Source of the DNA: Zelopaecilomyces penicillatus
Lineage: Eukaryota; Ascomycota; Sordariomycetes; Hypocreales; Pseudodiploosporaceae
DNA: 64,000 nt
Direction of reading: 5' to 3'
Assembly (NCBI GenBank): GCA_005765155.1
Contig: VCCP01000002.1
Location: 3,224,001-3,288,000 of the forward strand
Made by a program: the position numbers and the translations under genes
Notes under the pieces: model-generated
The model's input: the letters and a program-made list of their open reading frames with translations, nothing else
Databases searched by the model: none
What the model was told of the DNA's origin: nothing
Shown here: positions 45,905 to 55,875 of the stretch, in pieces
Layout of the letters: each line of letters begins with the position of its first letter
How positions within the stretch are numbered: position 1 is the first letter of the stretch

Positions 45905-46387
45905 GGCTTTTGGCACCGCGTGTCTACCCGTTGGTAGTTCACGATGCCGCAACTTTGATTCACCCACAGGATCGAACTTTGTCCGACACTCAACCCGCCT
46001 CCCTTCCGATAAGGCGGGACACGAAAAAAATACGTCATAGTTCCATGTCGTGATCGGAATGACCATGTCTTCACCGTAAATACGTACTACTATTAATATA
46101 CGAGCTCGAGGCACCTGGACAAACGACAGGCGCCAACCGCGCTTGAGAATGCGCCTTGTGTAAGTGCATGCATGAACTGAACTTAGATATATAGAAAGAA
46201 GAAAAAATCTTGGCCCTTCTTTTCGTTATCGAAACAAACAACATCATCTGTGTAATCTTGATTCGGCAGACTCCAGAAATGTCTGGTGGGTATGGCCATC
46301 GGGCCCTGCACCAAACATCTGATGGAATAAAGTTAAAGAGACCCAACAGAAATAGGAGTGTAGTACAGCATAATCATCCCGTCACAT

Positions 46388-49163
46388 CTACTTCTTAAAC
46401 GCCACGCTCCCAAGCCTCTCAATCTCCCTTCCCTCTGGCGTCCCTCTACCCGCAGCCTCCACCAGCCTCTGCCAAGCATCTACATCTCGCAGCTTGACCG
46501 CCTCCTCTGCTGCCTTGACTCGCTGCCCACATTTTTCGTACATTGTAATCGTCATCCCCGGTTCCAAGCCGGTACATTTCGGAACAAATACTGAAGCCAG
46601 ACGAGGATTGCCGGCTTGCAGCGTGAGGTTAAAAAACGGCTGTTTTTTTGTGGAGTTAGCATGGGTCATGATATACTTTGTTACATCTATCAAAGATGAT
46701 TGCGGGAATTGTGTTACTCACCTCCCAACCAATTGGACTCCTCTTCGCCTTTGCAATATCCTCAATCTCACCCCACTCTCGCTTTGCGACGAGAGCTCGA
46801 AGTCTGTTCATAGCGAAAAGGAAGACGTCCTCATGTTAGCCATGTTCTGCTTAAACCAGCTGGGGTCGACTGTTGCGCTGTTGACTTACCTGATCGACCA
46901 TGCAACCTTTTCAGGAACTTTAAACTCGCTTTGAATCTTTTTTGCTTTGCCATGATAGCCGAGGCGAATCAACTTGAACATCGTCTCATTGACACTCAAC
47001 CCGGTGAAAGTGTCTGTCAGATCGCGGTCCAGCCCTTCTTGCGCTCTCACCAACGTAGCAGCTTCCTTGAGATAATGGACCTCCAGATTATTCTCCTTGG
47101 ATTCGGATAGCAACTTGGCAGCGAGCGCGAGCTTGTCTGATGCTGTGCGAGCATCAGGTTGTCGAAGTGACTCCCGAATAAACACACTGGCCCCATCTAC
47201 CCGCCTATCATCTTGGTAGTACATGTCCTTGAGCAGTGTGTTGTCGTCTTCCATGAGTGCCGCTGATTCCACAAGTGCAGTTGCTGTTGGCCGAGAATTG
47301 ATAACACGGAAGAAGCTGGCTAGGGGCAACTTCCTCTTGAGCTTGGTGAGCACAAAGAGAATAAGATCCGTGTCACCACTTTCAATAGCCTTGTCCAGTG
47401 CCAACTCATCCTCCTCCATATCCAAGAGTAGAGGAACTTGCCTTCCGCCGCGAGGTTCATGATTAAGCAGCTCTGTAGCTAGTCGGCTTCTACCTTCGTG
47501 ATATGCGGCACGGGCAATCTCCTCAAAAGAAATGCCAGGCTTCCCAGCCAGTCGATCCACTACTAGTCTGCATATTATACCTTCATCCTGAGTCCCCACT
47601 CGAACCTTTGTAGACGCCCAGTGCACGTAGATACGGTCTGTCGGCAGCTTCAGATAGCCGGCGATCTTGAGGGCAAGTAAATACTCGTGGCGCTGAAGCA
47701 ATCGCTGGATTAATTTCTCCGGCGTTAACCGGTGGTACTGTTCGTAAGACAACGGGATTCCAATTTCATAGGCTCGCACAGCGTTTAAAACGCGCAAAGT
47801 CTCACACATTTCGACAAAGTCGTCACTGTTGTATATATCGAGCACTGACTTGCCGAACGAAGCCGCCCGCAGTAATCGCTTTTGCCACTGGGCATCGAAC
47901 TCGCGACCTGCGGCATTAACGCAAGTATCAACAGCCTCTGTCAAGTTCGGCCTGATAAGCTGAATATAGTCATCCGCCTTCGGCGATTCGAGTTCGAGCT
48001 GCCTCACGGCGTCAAGAAGAATGGAAGATGGTGAGGATTCTGACGCTGCGCCGAATGCGGCTATTGTGTCATCAGGTACTCTCTCTAGAAACTCGCAAAA
48101 GTCGTTTGTTATTAATCGGGCACCATCGTATTCTAGGTTCAGTCAGTAACCATACCGCCAGCCGTGATGACATTGGTGCTGCACCGTACCGGAAATTACG
48201 TGAACTCGCGTGCTGTCGTATATGTATGACGAAGACTGGTCCTCTGGCCCAATGATATGGACTTCATCTTCCCATGCGATAATTGCATCACTACCACACC
48301 ATTCGACATACTTGGGAGCCGTGTTTGAACCAGAATCATGTTCGAAAAGGCGTTCCTGGAAATCACTTGAAATGACGTGCGCTTTGCCGTTCTTCGCATA
48401 AAGATTCACGAACCGACCATCTGGGGAAACACTAATGTGTGAAAAGGGGCCTACATCCAAGAACCGATCCTCACTGTCCGTGGCATCCACAACATGAACA
48501 GTAGATCCGATACTCAGAAGAGCTTCTACTGAGCGGGACAGTGTGTGATCTGGTGAAATGATAGCCCAAGAATGAATTTCACCTTCAGGTACTGATGCCA
48601 GGGCTTTTGGCCGCGGCTCAGTATATGAAGAGACCGTCACCAGAGAGTTGTTGCCCAAAAGAGCTACCATACCGTTATCATAAAATCTACATGCCAGCAT
48701 TAGTACTCTCTCAGGTGCATTTGATGACATGTAGCAGAAATGATTCATCCTACCGGCAGGATTCGACCCCGTAATTGTCTGCACCATGACCCAGAGAAAA
48801 CTGGCTAAAGTCACCCTGAATGTCGTAGCAGCGGACGTTGCCATCTGCTGTAACAACCAACAAGGACTCATCCTCCGACCACCCGAGACCCTTGATAGCA
48901 CCGCTGTCCCATGCAATGCTGCGTAGCTTCTTGCCAGCCAGGCTATACAGTTCTATTGTTGGCTTCGGCGCTTGACCCGCCTGGCGAATTTGAATCTTGG
49001 AATCATCGCGCCATAATGCTATGGCACCGCCATATGGGGCACCAGTAACGACAAAGCCATCCAAATCCAGGTCCTGGTCGAACACGGCCGTGTACTGCTC
49101 CGTCTTTCGGAACCAGTTATCCCCCACACGCTCCCAATCGGCTCTTGCGTGAAGGGTATCCAT
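46388..49163 (-). CDS. VPS16: Vps16, HOPS/CORVET core subunit
   Basis: Five exons: 49163-48754, 48686-48190, 48132-46890, 46803-46722 and 46639-46388; 827 residues, close to the family norm. Introns are 57-86 nt and every junction keeps frame. The N-terminal ~400 residues form the Vps16_N beta-propeller region (GGAIALWRDDSKIQ, GLGWSEDESLLVVTADG, HISVSPDGRFVNLYAKNG). The C-terminal half is the alpha-solenoid Vps16_C (YEQYHRLTPEKLIQRLLQRH, DKAIESGDTDLILFVL, KLIRLGYHGKAKKIQSEFKV). Vps16 is a shared subunit of the HOPS and CORVET tethering complexes that drive endosome-vacuole and vacuole-vacuole fusion. It is divergent from ATG16, whose product is needed to form autophagosomes that fuse through HOPS. 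Confidence 0.95.
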
Positions 49164-49592
49164 GCTGTGTTTTATCTCATGATGGTGGTGCAGTGTATGA
49201 AGGTCACAACAAACGGCGATTGCCGGCTGGGGCTTGTAAGATGTGAGATGAGCTGGAGCTCCAATGAGGTTGGGGGTAGCTTAGCTCGCGGCCAGGCAGC
49301 TTGGTGAGGTGTGACGTTGGTCACTCTATCTGACGAGGATATTCATCGGTTAAACTATTTGGTAAAGCACCACAACACGCTGGGCTGGAAGGTATGGATG
49401 ACGCTTCAGCCACAGCCCACCAAAATGTGACGTACTCATATGAAGCACTAGCCTCACCACCAAAGCGAAATGTCTAGAGAGGGGCTATCAAGGGCGGCAG
49501 TTGCGACCTGCAACTTGTGAGTGAGTATCTCATTCAAAAACCTCAAATCCTACACCGCAAGTGACCATCGAACTCATTATCTCATTTTCACG
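49164..49592. promoter_or_regulatory. Shared divergent promoter of VPS16 and ATG16
   Basis: 429 bp separate the two start codons, short enough to serve both genes. No uninterrupted TATA box is obvious. The two products act in one pathway, autophagosome formation and vacuolar delivery, so co-regulation is plausible. Confidence 0.6.
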
Positions 49593-50343
49593 ATGCCCAA
49601 CTGGAGAGAAGAGTACCTCTCCTCACTCAAAGATGCAGAGCTTCAGAACCCTGTGAACATGGAGCTCGTCCAAGCCTGTCCGCATGCCCTGCCCCTCGTC
49701 ATATGACACATCCGGATATTGCTTACCATTTCTTGTCCCAGGCTCACAAATGGCAGACCGCATTTCAGCCTTAGAGGCGGAAAGAGCTGCTCTTGAATCT
49801 CACATTTCAAATCTAGGCCCAGACAAGACACCAGCAGCTCAGCCGAATGAAGTAGCCAGCAATGACCCTGGCGTCGCCCAGCTGCGCATGGATCTAACGG
49901 AGTCTTTGCGGTCAAAGGGTGTCGCCGAGACGCGACTGCGGACAGCAGAAGAAGAGCTTGACAGGCTGCGAGTAAGGACGAGGCAAGACTCACGATCTAT
50001 CCAGGATCTCACCGGTGAGAGAACGGCACTGGCTATGAAAGTGAACGATAAGGAGTATGAGCTGAGAGAAAAGAGGAAACTTGTTGAGGTAAAATTTGGC
50101 ATTCTGCTAGTCTGAATTTTGTGGAAAGCTTTGTGGAAAGAGCCCGTGACTAACCTCCCTGCTGAGTAGCAAGTCCAGGATGAGATGATTGCTCTGAATC
50201 TGCAGCTCTCCATGGCTGAGAAGGAGAGGGACAAAGTTCGAAAGGAAAACAAGGAACTCATCGACAGATGGATGAAGAGAATGGCACAAGAAGCAGATGC
50301 CATGAACCGCGCAAACGAGCCAAGTCTCGACAGCCGGCGCTAA
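49593..50343 (+). CDS. ATG16: Autophagy protein Atg16
   Basis: Exons 49593-49677, 49742-50088 and 50170-50343; 201 residues. Intron 1 uses a non-consensus GTCCGC donor, required to keep frame (VQA-C-SQMADRISALEAE); intron 2 has GTAAAA/TAG. The N-terminus MPNWREEYLSSLKDAEL is the Atg5-binding helix of fungal Atg16. The rest is a nearly continuous coiled coil ending in KELIDRWMKRMAQEADAMN, the conserved C-terminal signature. As in yeast it lacks the WD40 repeats of animal ATG16L1. Atg16 dimerises and holds Atg12-Atg5 as the E3-like complex that lipidates Atg8 at the forming autophagosome. It shares a promoter with VPS16. Confidence 0.9.
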
Positions 50344-50637
50344 TATGCGTGTGGCTGCTTCACCAAAGGTAAGATGAAAAACGAACAAAGCATTTAGGCT
50401 GGTCTACATTTTCGAAGTGTTTCTCACTTCTCTTCATGATTGTCACATTCACAGGCTTTAGCACATCATCTGATGGATAATTATTTTCCATTTATCTTCT
50501 GCAGAGGTATCCTGTACGCTAATCATGTCTTCAAAGCCAAATCATTAACCCAGTCCGTTCTCTTTAAAAAAAAATCTTACACTTTAAGCTGTATTATCCA
50601 GTCCGCTGATGAAGCTCTTGCTGTCTAGTAACCCGGT
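50344..50637. other. Convergent 3' region of ATG16 and DOT1
   Basis: 294 bp between two convergent stop codons, with an A-run near 50570. No gene seen. Confidence 0.6.
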
Positions 50638-52307
50638 CTATTTCCGTGTGGAGATGTAATATGGCCCTCCAGCGTTAGTCCAGCTGACATACCCTTCCGG
50701 GTATATGCACTCCTCGACCTCGAGAATTGTGCTACCAACGTCGTTGATGTTGTGACTGCTCTTGGAATCGGCGACAAACGACTTGAGAGAAATGATTTTG
50801 CACCCAGGCTTCAGATCGAGGAACATGCGAACCAGGTCGTCGTTGAGCTGCGAGGTAAACGCCTTGTTGTTGACGAGAACAACGTCAGCCCGCTTGAGAA
50901 CCTTGTGTATGGCATCGTTCTTCCGAAAGTCGCCCCTCTCAAGGTGGACCTCTCCAGGTTCGATACCCCAGAGCATGCTCCGTGCCGCAAATTCCTTGGT
51001 CTGAGCCTCGGCGAGGTTACAGGCGTTCTCCATCATTTCGCAGCCCCAGCTCTCGCAACCAATCTCCAATGCTGCCTGCAGCACAACGTTGCCCACGCCG
51101 GAGCCTAGGTCGACAAAAACTTGCCCTGACGTCATTTGGGTCTGCTCTATCAAAATCTTGGTGATGAATGGATGGAGCAGCTCTCCGTAGACATAGTCTG
51201 TGCCATTTTCGTACTTGGAGAGGAGCTCAACTTTGGGGGCGACGGTGCGGTCGTAGATCTGGTCGAGGATAAAGGCGACGAGGTGGCTGGGGAGCTCGTG
51301 CAGTTTGTCGAGATTTTTGGCGATGATGCCGTCTTCCACCAGTGCGAGTAGCGTCTCGTTGTATTCGCGCAGCGCAGTCTTGAAACCAGTCAAGTCTTGA
51401 ATATTTCGATTCGATGCCTTTTCCAGCCGCCGGATGAGACCTGTGCTTTGATTTGTAAAAGGCTCTGCCTCCTCTTCTGTCAAATAAGTCTCAGCAACCA
51501 GACGCACGATGCGAATACTCGCTTCCACTGCGTCAATCTTGTCCTTGCCCCAAACGAGTTCAAACCTGCTCATCCTGCGTCAGTCCGGACTAGTCTTGAT
51601 GAATGAAGTACGCGAGTCCCAAAAGAACACAGGGGCGTGGGGGCCAAAGTGGAAAATAGAAGGGGGGGCATGTTGTCAACTTACTTTTCCCGGCGCTGGG
51701 CACTGGGATATTGCAGCTCGATTGCCACGTCCTCCATTTGTGCTCCCATGACAGGGACACACTTTGACTCGAGCGAGGCCACATCAACTGCGTGGATGAA
51801 CTGTAGATTGTTAAGCCGCCGCTCGTAGGCTCGCAGGCTTCGCAGCTTGCGATTAGGATCCACGTATTTGCCATCGGCAAGACCCCTTCGTTGTCTCTTG
51901 TGCGAATCCAACTCTAGCCAGCCATCGTCCTCCTCCTCAGCATCGCTGTCCTTGTCAAAAGCAACCCGCTCACCAACCGCTGGTGAGCGGCGTTGAGACG
52001 CGCCAGTTGCGGCAGCCGACTTGCGCTTGCGCTCGAGGCGCTTCTCGTCGGACGAGGAGGGGTAGGGAGATGTGCTCTTCTGGCGCGATGACGACGACGA
52101 TGCGGCGGCAGATGTGGGTGGCTTTGGTGATAGGCGCTTTGAGGCAGTATGTGAGGTTCGCGATAACGTCGTCGACGACGATGAGTGGGCGAGTGATCTG
52201 GGTTTCGGCTTGGGTGGCGGGGCAGGGCGCTCAACGATGACCTTTTCGATGCGAATCTTGGGCGGATCGACCTTGAATTTGTTGCCCTTGCCGCCGAGAA
52301 GAGGCAT
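50638..52307 (-). CDS. DOT1: Histone H3-K79 methyltransferase Dot1
   Basis: Exons 52307-51685 and 51574-50638; intron 51684-51575 (110 nt, GTAAGT/CAG); 519 residues. The ATG at 52307 (MPLLGGKGNKFKVD) is followed by a basic, Ser/Pro-rich tail with a Lys/Arg patch (EKRLERKRKS), as expected for nucleosome binding. The C-terminal DOT1 domain carries YVYGELLHPFITKIL, the SAM-binding motif VFVDLGSGVGNVVLQAAL, the acidic post-I GCEMMENA, and the VVLVNNKAFTSQLN motif, with a final EGYVSWTNAGGPYYISTRK. Dot1 methylates Lys79 in the globular part of H3 and affects silencing and checkpoint signalling. It converges on ATG16. Confidence 0.95.
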
Positions 52308-52605
52308 GGCGGGCAGATTGGGGCTGTGGGTTTTTGCTAAGAGATGCGAAAGATAGGTATGCGAAATGTAGGATGCGATGCGAAAGCGTGCGCGCGTTGT
52401 TGGGCAGCAGGATGAATGAAAGCAGCGATGGCACAACTCTCTCTCTCTCTCACACCACAAAGGTTCTATTAAAGTTTAAAGAAGTAGAAGAGAAAAAAGG
52501 CTAAGAAATGACGATTCGCTCCTAGTTTCTCAGGGGTTTGGAGGGGTTCGTATGCATAATAGGCCGTCTGCTCCGAGGTGGCGGCACGCGACGAGTTTTG
52601 AAGTG

Positions 52606-52626
52606 GGTGGTGGTGGTGGTGGTGGT
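52606..52626. repeat. GGT trinucleotide repeat
   Basis: About seven GGT units upstream of DOT1 in non-coding DNA. Confidence 0.8.
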
Positions 52627-53957
52627 GTGGTGGAAGAGTCGCGCCAGGAAGTGCCAGCGACAACGGAGGAGGACCCCAGCGATAGCACCAGGTGGGGGGA
52701 AGGGTTAATTAGGTAGGTACCTAGGTACTCGACACTGAATTGATAGATAAGAAAAGAGAGGCGTTTCCCGTAGAAGTGGGCAAAAAGAAAAGCAAGAAAT
52801 AGCCAAGGCTGATTGATATTCGTACTTGGCAGGGAAGCAGGAGTAAGGTAGGAAATGAACAAACAGCTTGGGGGGGGAACAAAGGCAGGGTCTGGCAGGG
52901 TCTCGGCAGGCATGGAAGGGTCTTCGTTGATTAACGGCCAGGGTCTGGCTGGAATAGGCTGGAGTGACGCCAGGCAGTAGGGCGAAACAGGCTACAATCA
53001 GCAGCCTTCAGTGGGGTGTTGATGCCTGGACACTCTCTCATCATGGCTTAGAGGAGGACAGGTTGTTTGCTTTTAGTGTGTGTGAGTGTGAGTGCATGTA
53101 CCTCGCCATAGCAACCGCTAAGAGAGGATACCTGCCTGCATCGCTGCATCTCTGTATGCAAGGCGGATGGATCCTAGGCACTGACATCATACTTGCCTTG
53201 TTGGTGACAACTGACGACACCTGACCCAAGTACTACTTAATGTTGAATGCAGCCCCAGAATCCATCTCTCCGACCCTTTCCGATATCCCTTCCAGGCTGC
53301 CAATTCCCATCTTCCATCTGGGTGCCTGCATAGCACACCATGGAGTGGGTTGGGCGTATAAGTGAGGGGTGAGGTGGGTGGTGGCTGTGAAGGTGAATCA
53401 ATTCTGTGTGAAACATCAAAGCCTGTGATGTGTTGGAAAAACGAATGCAGTAGTCAGGCAAGGAGTGAGAAGATGTACCATGTGATTCCTAGGATGCAGG
53501 ATGTTGATGGAGACTTTAGGAAGTTTGTGAGACATGAGGAGGGACCCCTTGGAGTTTTGACGATGAAGGGGGTCGACATCACCAGCGGAACGCCTCAATT
53601 CAAAGAAACAGGTATTAATGGGTGGGCTTGAGATAAATACTCAGCTGATAAAGGCAATGTGGATGGATGGTGTTGGGACATCAGTTTCAAGTGCTTATTT
53701 TGGGACAGCTGAAGAGCCGGTTTCGGACAGCCATTGGGTTAGGGCAACGCTTGTGTCGATGCAACGGTTTTTTTTAGCATGACGTATATTCAGGCACGGA
53801 CTACTTTAACGGACAAAGATGCTAGAATATATATGTGTAGTGCCATTGGTGCAGTTATGTGGCTTTAACGGCTACACGAGCAAGCTTCAACGGTGTCGGC
53901 ATACCCATAGCCGTAACTGCTAACAACGGCGCGATCCATTAGTACGGTAGCGTTTCT

Positions 53958-53990
53958 CTATTTGTGTGATAGTAATACCGTCACAAATAG
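53958..53990. repeat. Inverted repeat, 9-bp arms
   Basis: CTATTTGTG at 53958-53966 pairs with CACAAATAG at 53982-53990 across a 15-base loop. It lies in the gene-free stretch 3' of the small coiled-coil gene. Confidence 0.7.
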
Positions 53991-54109
53991 ATGCAACGAT
54001 CTCAAAGCGATAAGGAATTACAGGTGATGGGCTAGATGATTATATGTGTTATTTTTCATGACTATGATATAATGTACTGTATCTTTCAGCAACCGTCAAT
54101 GTCGAGCCT

Positions 54110-54152
54110 CGGTCTCGTTATTCTTGTCTTGCAATTCAGACAAACGAGACCG
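54110..54152. repeat. Nested hairpin 3' of the small coiled-coil gene
   Basis: Outer arms CGGTCTCGTT (54110-54119) and AACGAGACCG (54143-54152) are perfectly complementary. Inside, TTGTCT (54124-54129) pairs with AGACAA (54138-54143, sharing one base with the outer arm) around an 8-base loop. It sits about 130 bp beyond the stop codon of the gene at 54285-54855. Terminator, 3'-UTR structure, transcription-factor palindrome or mobile-element relic are all possible. Confidence 0.7.
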
Positions 54153-54284
54153 TTGAAACTTTAAACATCTACCTTTCCAAAATTTCGATCCATCATCAGT
54201 ATGGTTAGACAAACTCAGTGTCCTAAAGTTCGACCATCTCATCATTCGTTACTTCGTTGACATATCTTGTACATCTTAAATTCA

Positions 54285-54855
54285 TTAAGCTGAGAGAACA
54301 CAATCCTGATTAGGCATATGAGTTTCTTCTCCATTCCTCTTCTCAGCAGCCAAAGATGACCTAGATAAACCCCTAATGTTAGAAAAATCCAATGGCCCCC
54401 AGTATTTCAGAAAAACAAAAGCACACTTACTTGCGAACACACTCATCCATTTGAAGACGAAACAAAAGGTCACTAATCTGTTCAATTCCCTCCGTTATTG
54501 TATCCACACCTTCACCGAAGCGCTCTTCAATCGCCGCGAATCTTGCGTCCAACACTTCGCATGTGCAGATGACGGCATCGCAGCGCGAGATTGTGTCGCT
54601 AGTCTCGAAGTTTATGGACTCTTTTTGTAAGATCATTCTTCCAAAGTGTGACACCATAGAGTCATGTTCCGAAACTGCAGTGGCATCATTTTTTTCAATA
54701 GCACCGCCATTTGCTGGCTGCATAGATTTGGTTTGGTCTTCGACACTATCTTCATCAGAGGATGTTGAATTGCGCTTGCTGCAAGCGATTTCTGTTGTCG
54801 TGGAAAGAGAAGCCATTGTTTTGTTTAATGAGCTTGATATTGAGGCTGGTGTCAT
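54285..54855 (-). CDS. Hypothetical small coiled-coil protein
   Basis: Exons 54855-54431 and 54372-54285; intron 54430-54373 (58 nt, GTAAGT/TAG); 170 residues. The first half is Ser/Thr-rich and polar (SKRNSTSSDEDSVEDQTKS). The second half looks helical with heptad-like hydrophobics (VLDARFAAIEERFGEG and ITEGIEQISDLLFRLQ). No signal peptide, membrane segment or known domain is seen. A second in-frame Met at 54819 is an alternative start. The clean splice junction and the stop soon after it support a real gene, but I recognise no homologue; it may be lineage-specific. Confidence 0.58.
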
Positions 54856-55875
54856 TGGTGAGATGCTTGGGTGAAGACTTGTGCAAGAAGTAAATGGGAA
54901 ATGGAGATGAAAGCAAAGCCGCAGAGAGATGGGCTACAGAGAGTTTATATACGTTTAGCAATACATTTGGGTTTTCTTTGGCATCCGCTTTGGCATCATA
55001 GTGAGGCGTAACTATAAATTTGAGAGAGTCATGTGTAACCACAACACCTCCAGGACAAACACGCCCACTTGCACGCCAAAACCATAAATGATGCCGAGTT
55101 TTTTTCTTCCATTTTCTTTCCTCATCTACTTCTTTCTATTTCCCGTGACATTCCCATCCTCCAACTCCAATCCATCTCAGCAAACATATCATACCAAAAA
55201 ATCAAATGCACATGTCACTATTAATCTTTGTGGTTTCTTACCTCCTGTCAGTTGCCAAGTTATAATAACAAGAAATCTGCTCAAAAAGGACACTGAAAAT
55301 CTGTCATCTACAATCCTAAGGGCAGTACACTTTTTACAGTCTAACCCAGTCTCCATCATGTGCAGCGGAGAAAGGTTGGTGGATCTAGGTGTAGCGTTGG
55401 AACAGTTGTGGATTTTGAACTCTAAACAGAAGAAAGTTACAACAGCATACTGATTCTAGGCCTCTTTCGACTAAATTTGAACGTTAGAGCGACTTACTAG
55501 AACTTGGTTTGTTTTCAAGCTGTAGCAGACATCAAGGATGATGTGAAATCCACTGATGTCAAGTACGTCTTGGTCCAGCCTCTCCTACTCCGTCATCAGG
55601 GATGCAGCGGGAAGGTATTTGGTAGAGAAATTTCTCATAATTATTGTTAAATTATGTATCATTCTGTATTCATGTATGGTTCACTCTCAGATGACTAGAT
55701 TTGTCGAGGAAAAGCGGTTGTGACCGCAGACGTTTGGACATATGGACTTGAGCAAGAGATTGACGTAGGCTCCTAGTCCAAGCCTCCTACTCACAGGTAT
55801 ACAAGAAGCAACCAGATAGTTATACTCGTAATGTCTATTAAACTTCTATTGGTTTTTACTCTTTATACCTGATAC
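54856..55875. other. Intergenic, small-gene promoter and EFL1 3' flank
   Basis: About 1 kb. A plus-strand ORF at 55088-55453 starts in a T/C-rich run that mimics a hydrophobic N-terminus but has no coding character after it. No gene called. Confidence 0.55.

Larger units (their letters stand above)
40367..46387. other. 6-kb gene-free interval
   Basis: The largest gap in the window, between the DMA1 start and the VPS16 end (both minus strand). It holds CA/TG-rich patches (40930-41060, 42080-42110), two TG microsatellites, a palindromic GTACGTACGTAC at 45318-45329 and many short overlapping ORFs. The best ORF is 44008-44409 (-, 133 codons); it has no signal peptide, recognised domain or strong start context. 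I could not recognise a tRNA or other structured RNA. A long DMA1 leader or non-coding transcript is possible. Confidence 0.55.
52308..54284. other. Intergenic with DOT1 promoter, repeats and a hairpin
   Basis: Nearly 2 kb without a gene. It contains a GGT microsatellite (52606-52626), a TAGGTAGGTACCTAGGTA element near 52709-52727, repeated AACGG motifs from 53760 on, and two inverted repeats (53958-53990 and 54110-54152). The short ORFs here show no coding features. Confidence 0.6.

Noticed and set aside
40367..46387. tRNA or 5S rRNA genes in the large gap
   Set aside because: I looked for T-arm GGTTCRA-type and cloverleaf signals by eye and found none convincing; a covariance-model scan would be decisive.
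55088..55453. 121-codon ORF with an apparent signal peptide
   Set aside because: The hydrophobic start is a T/C run in a promoter-like region, with no conserved downstream features.
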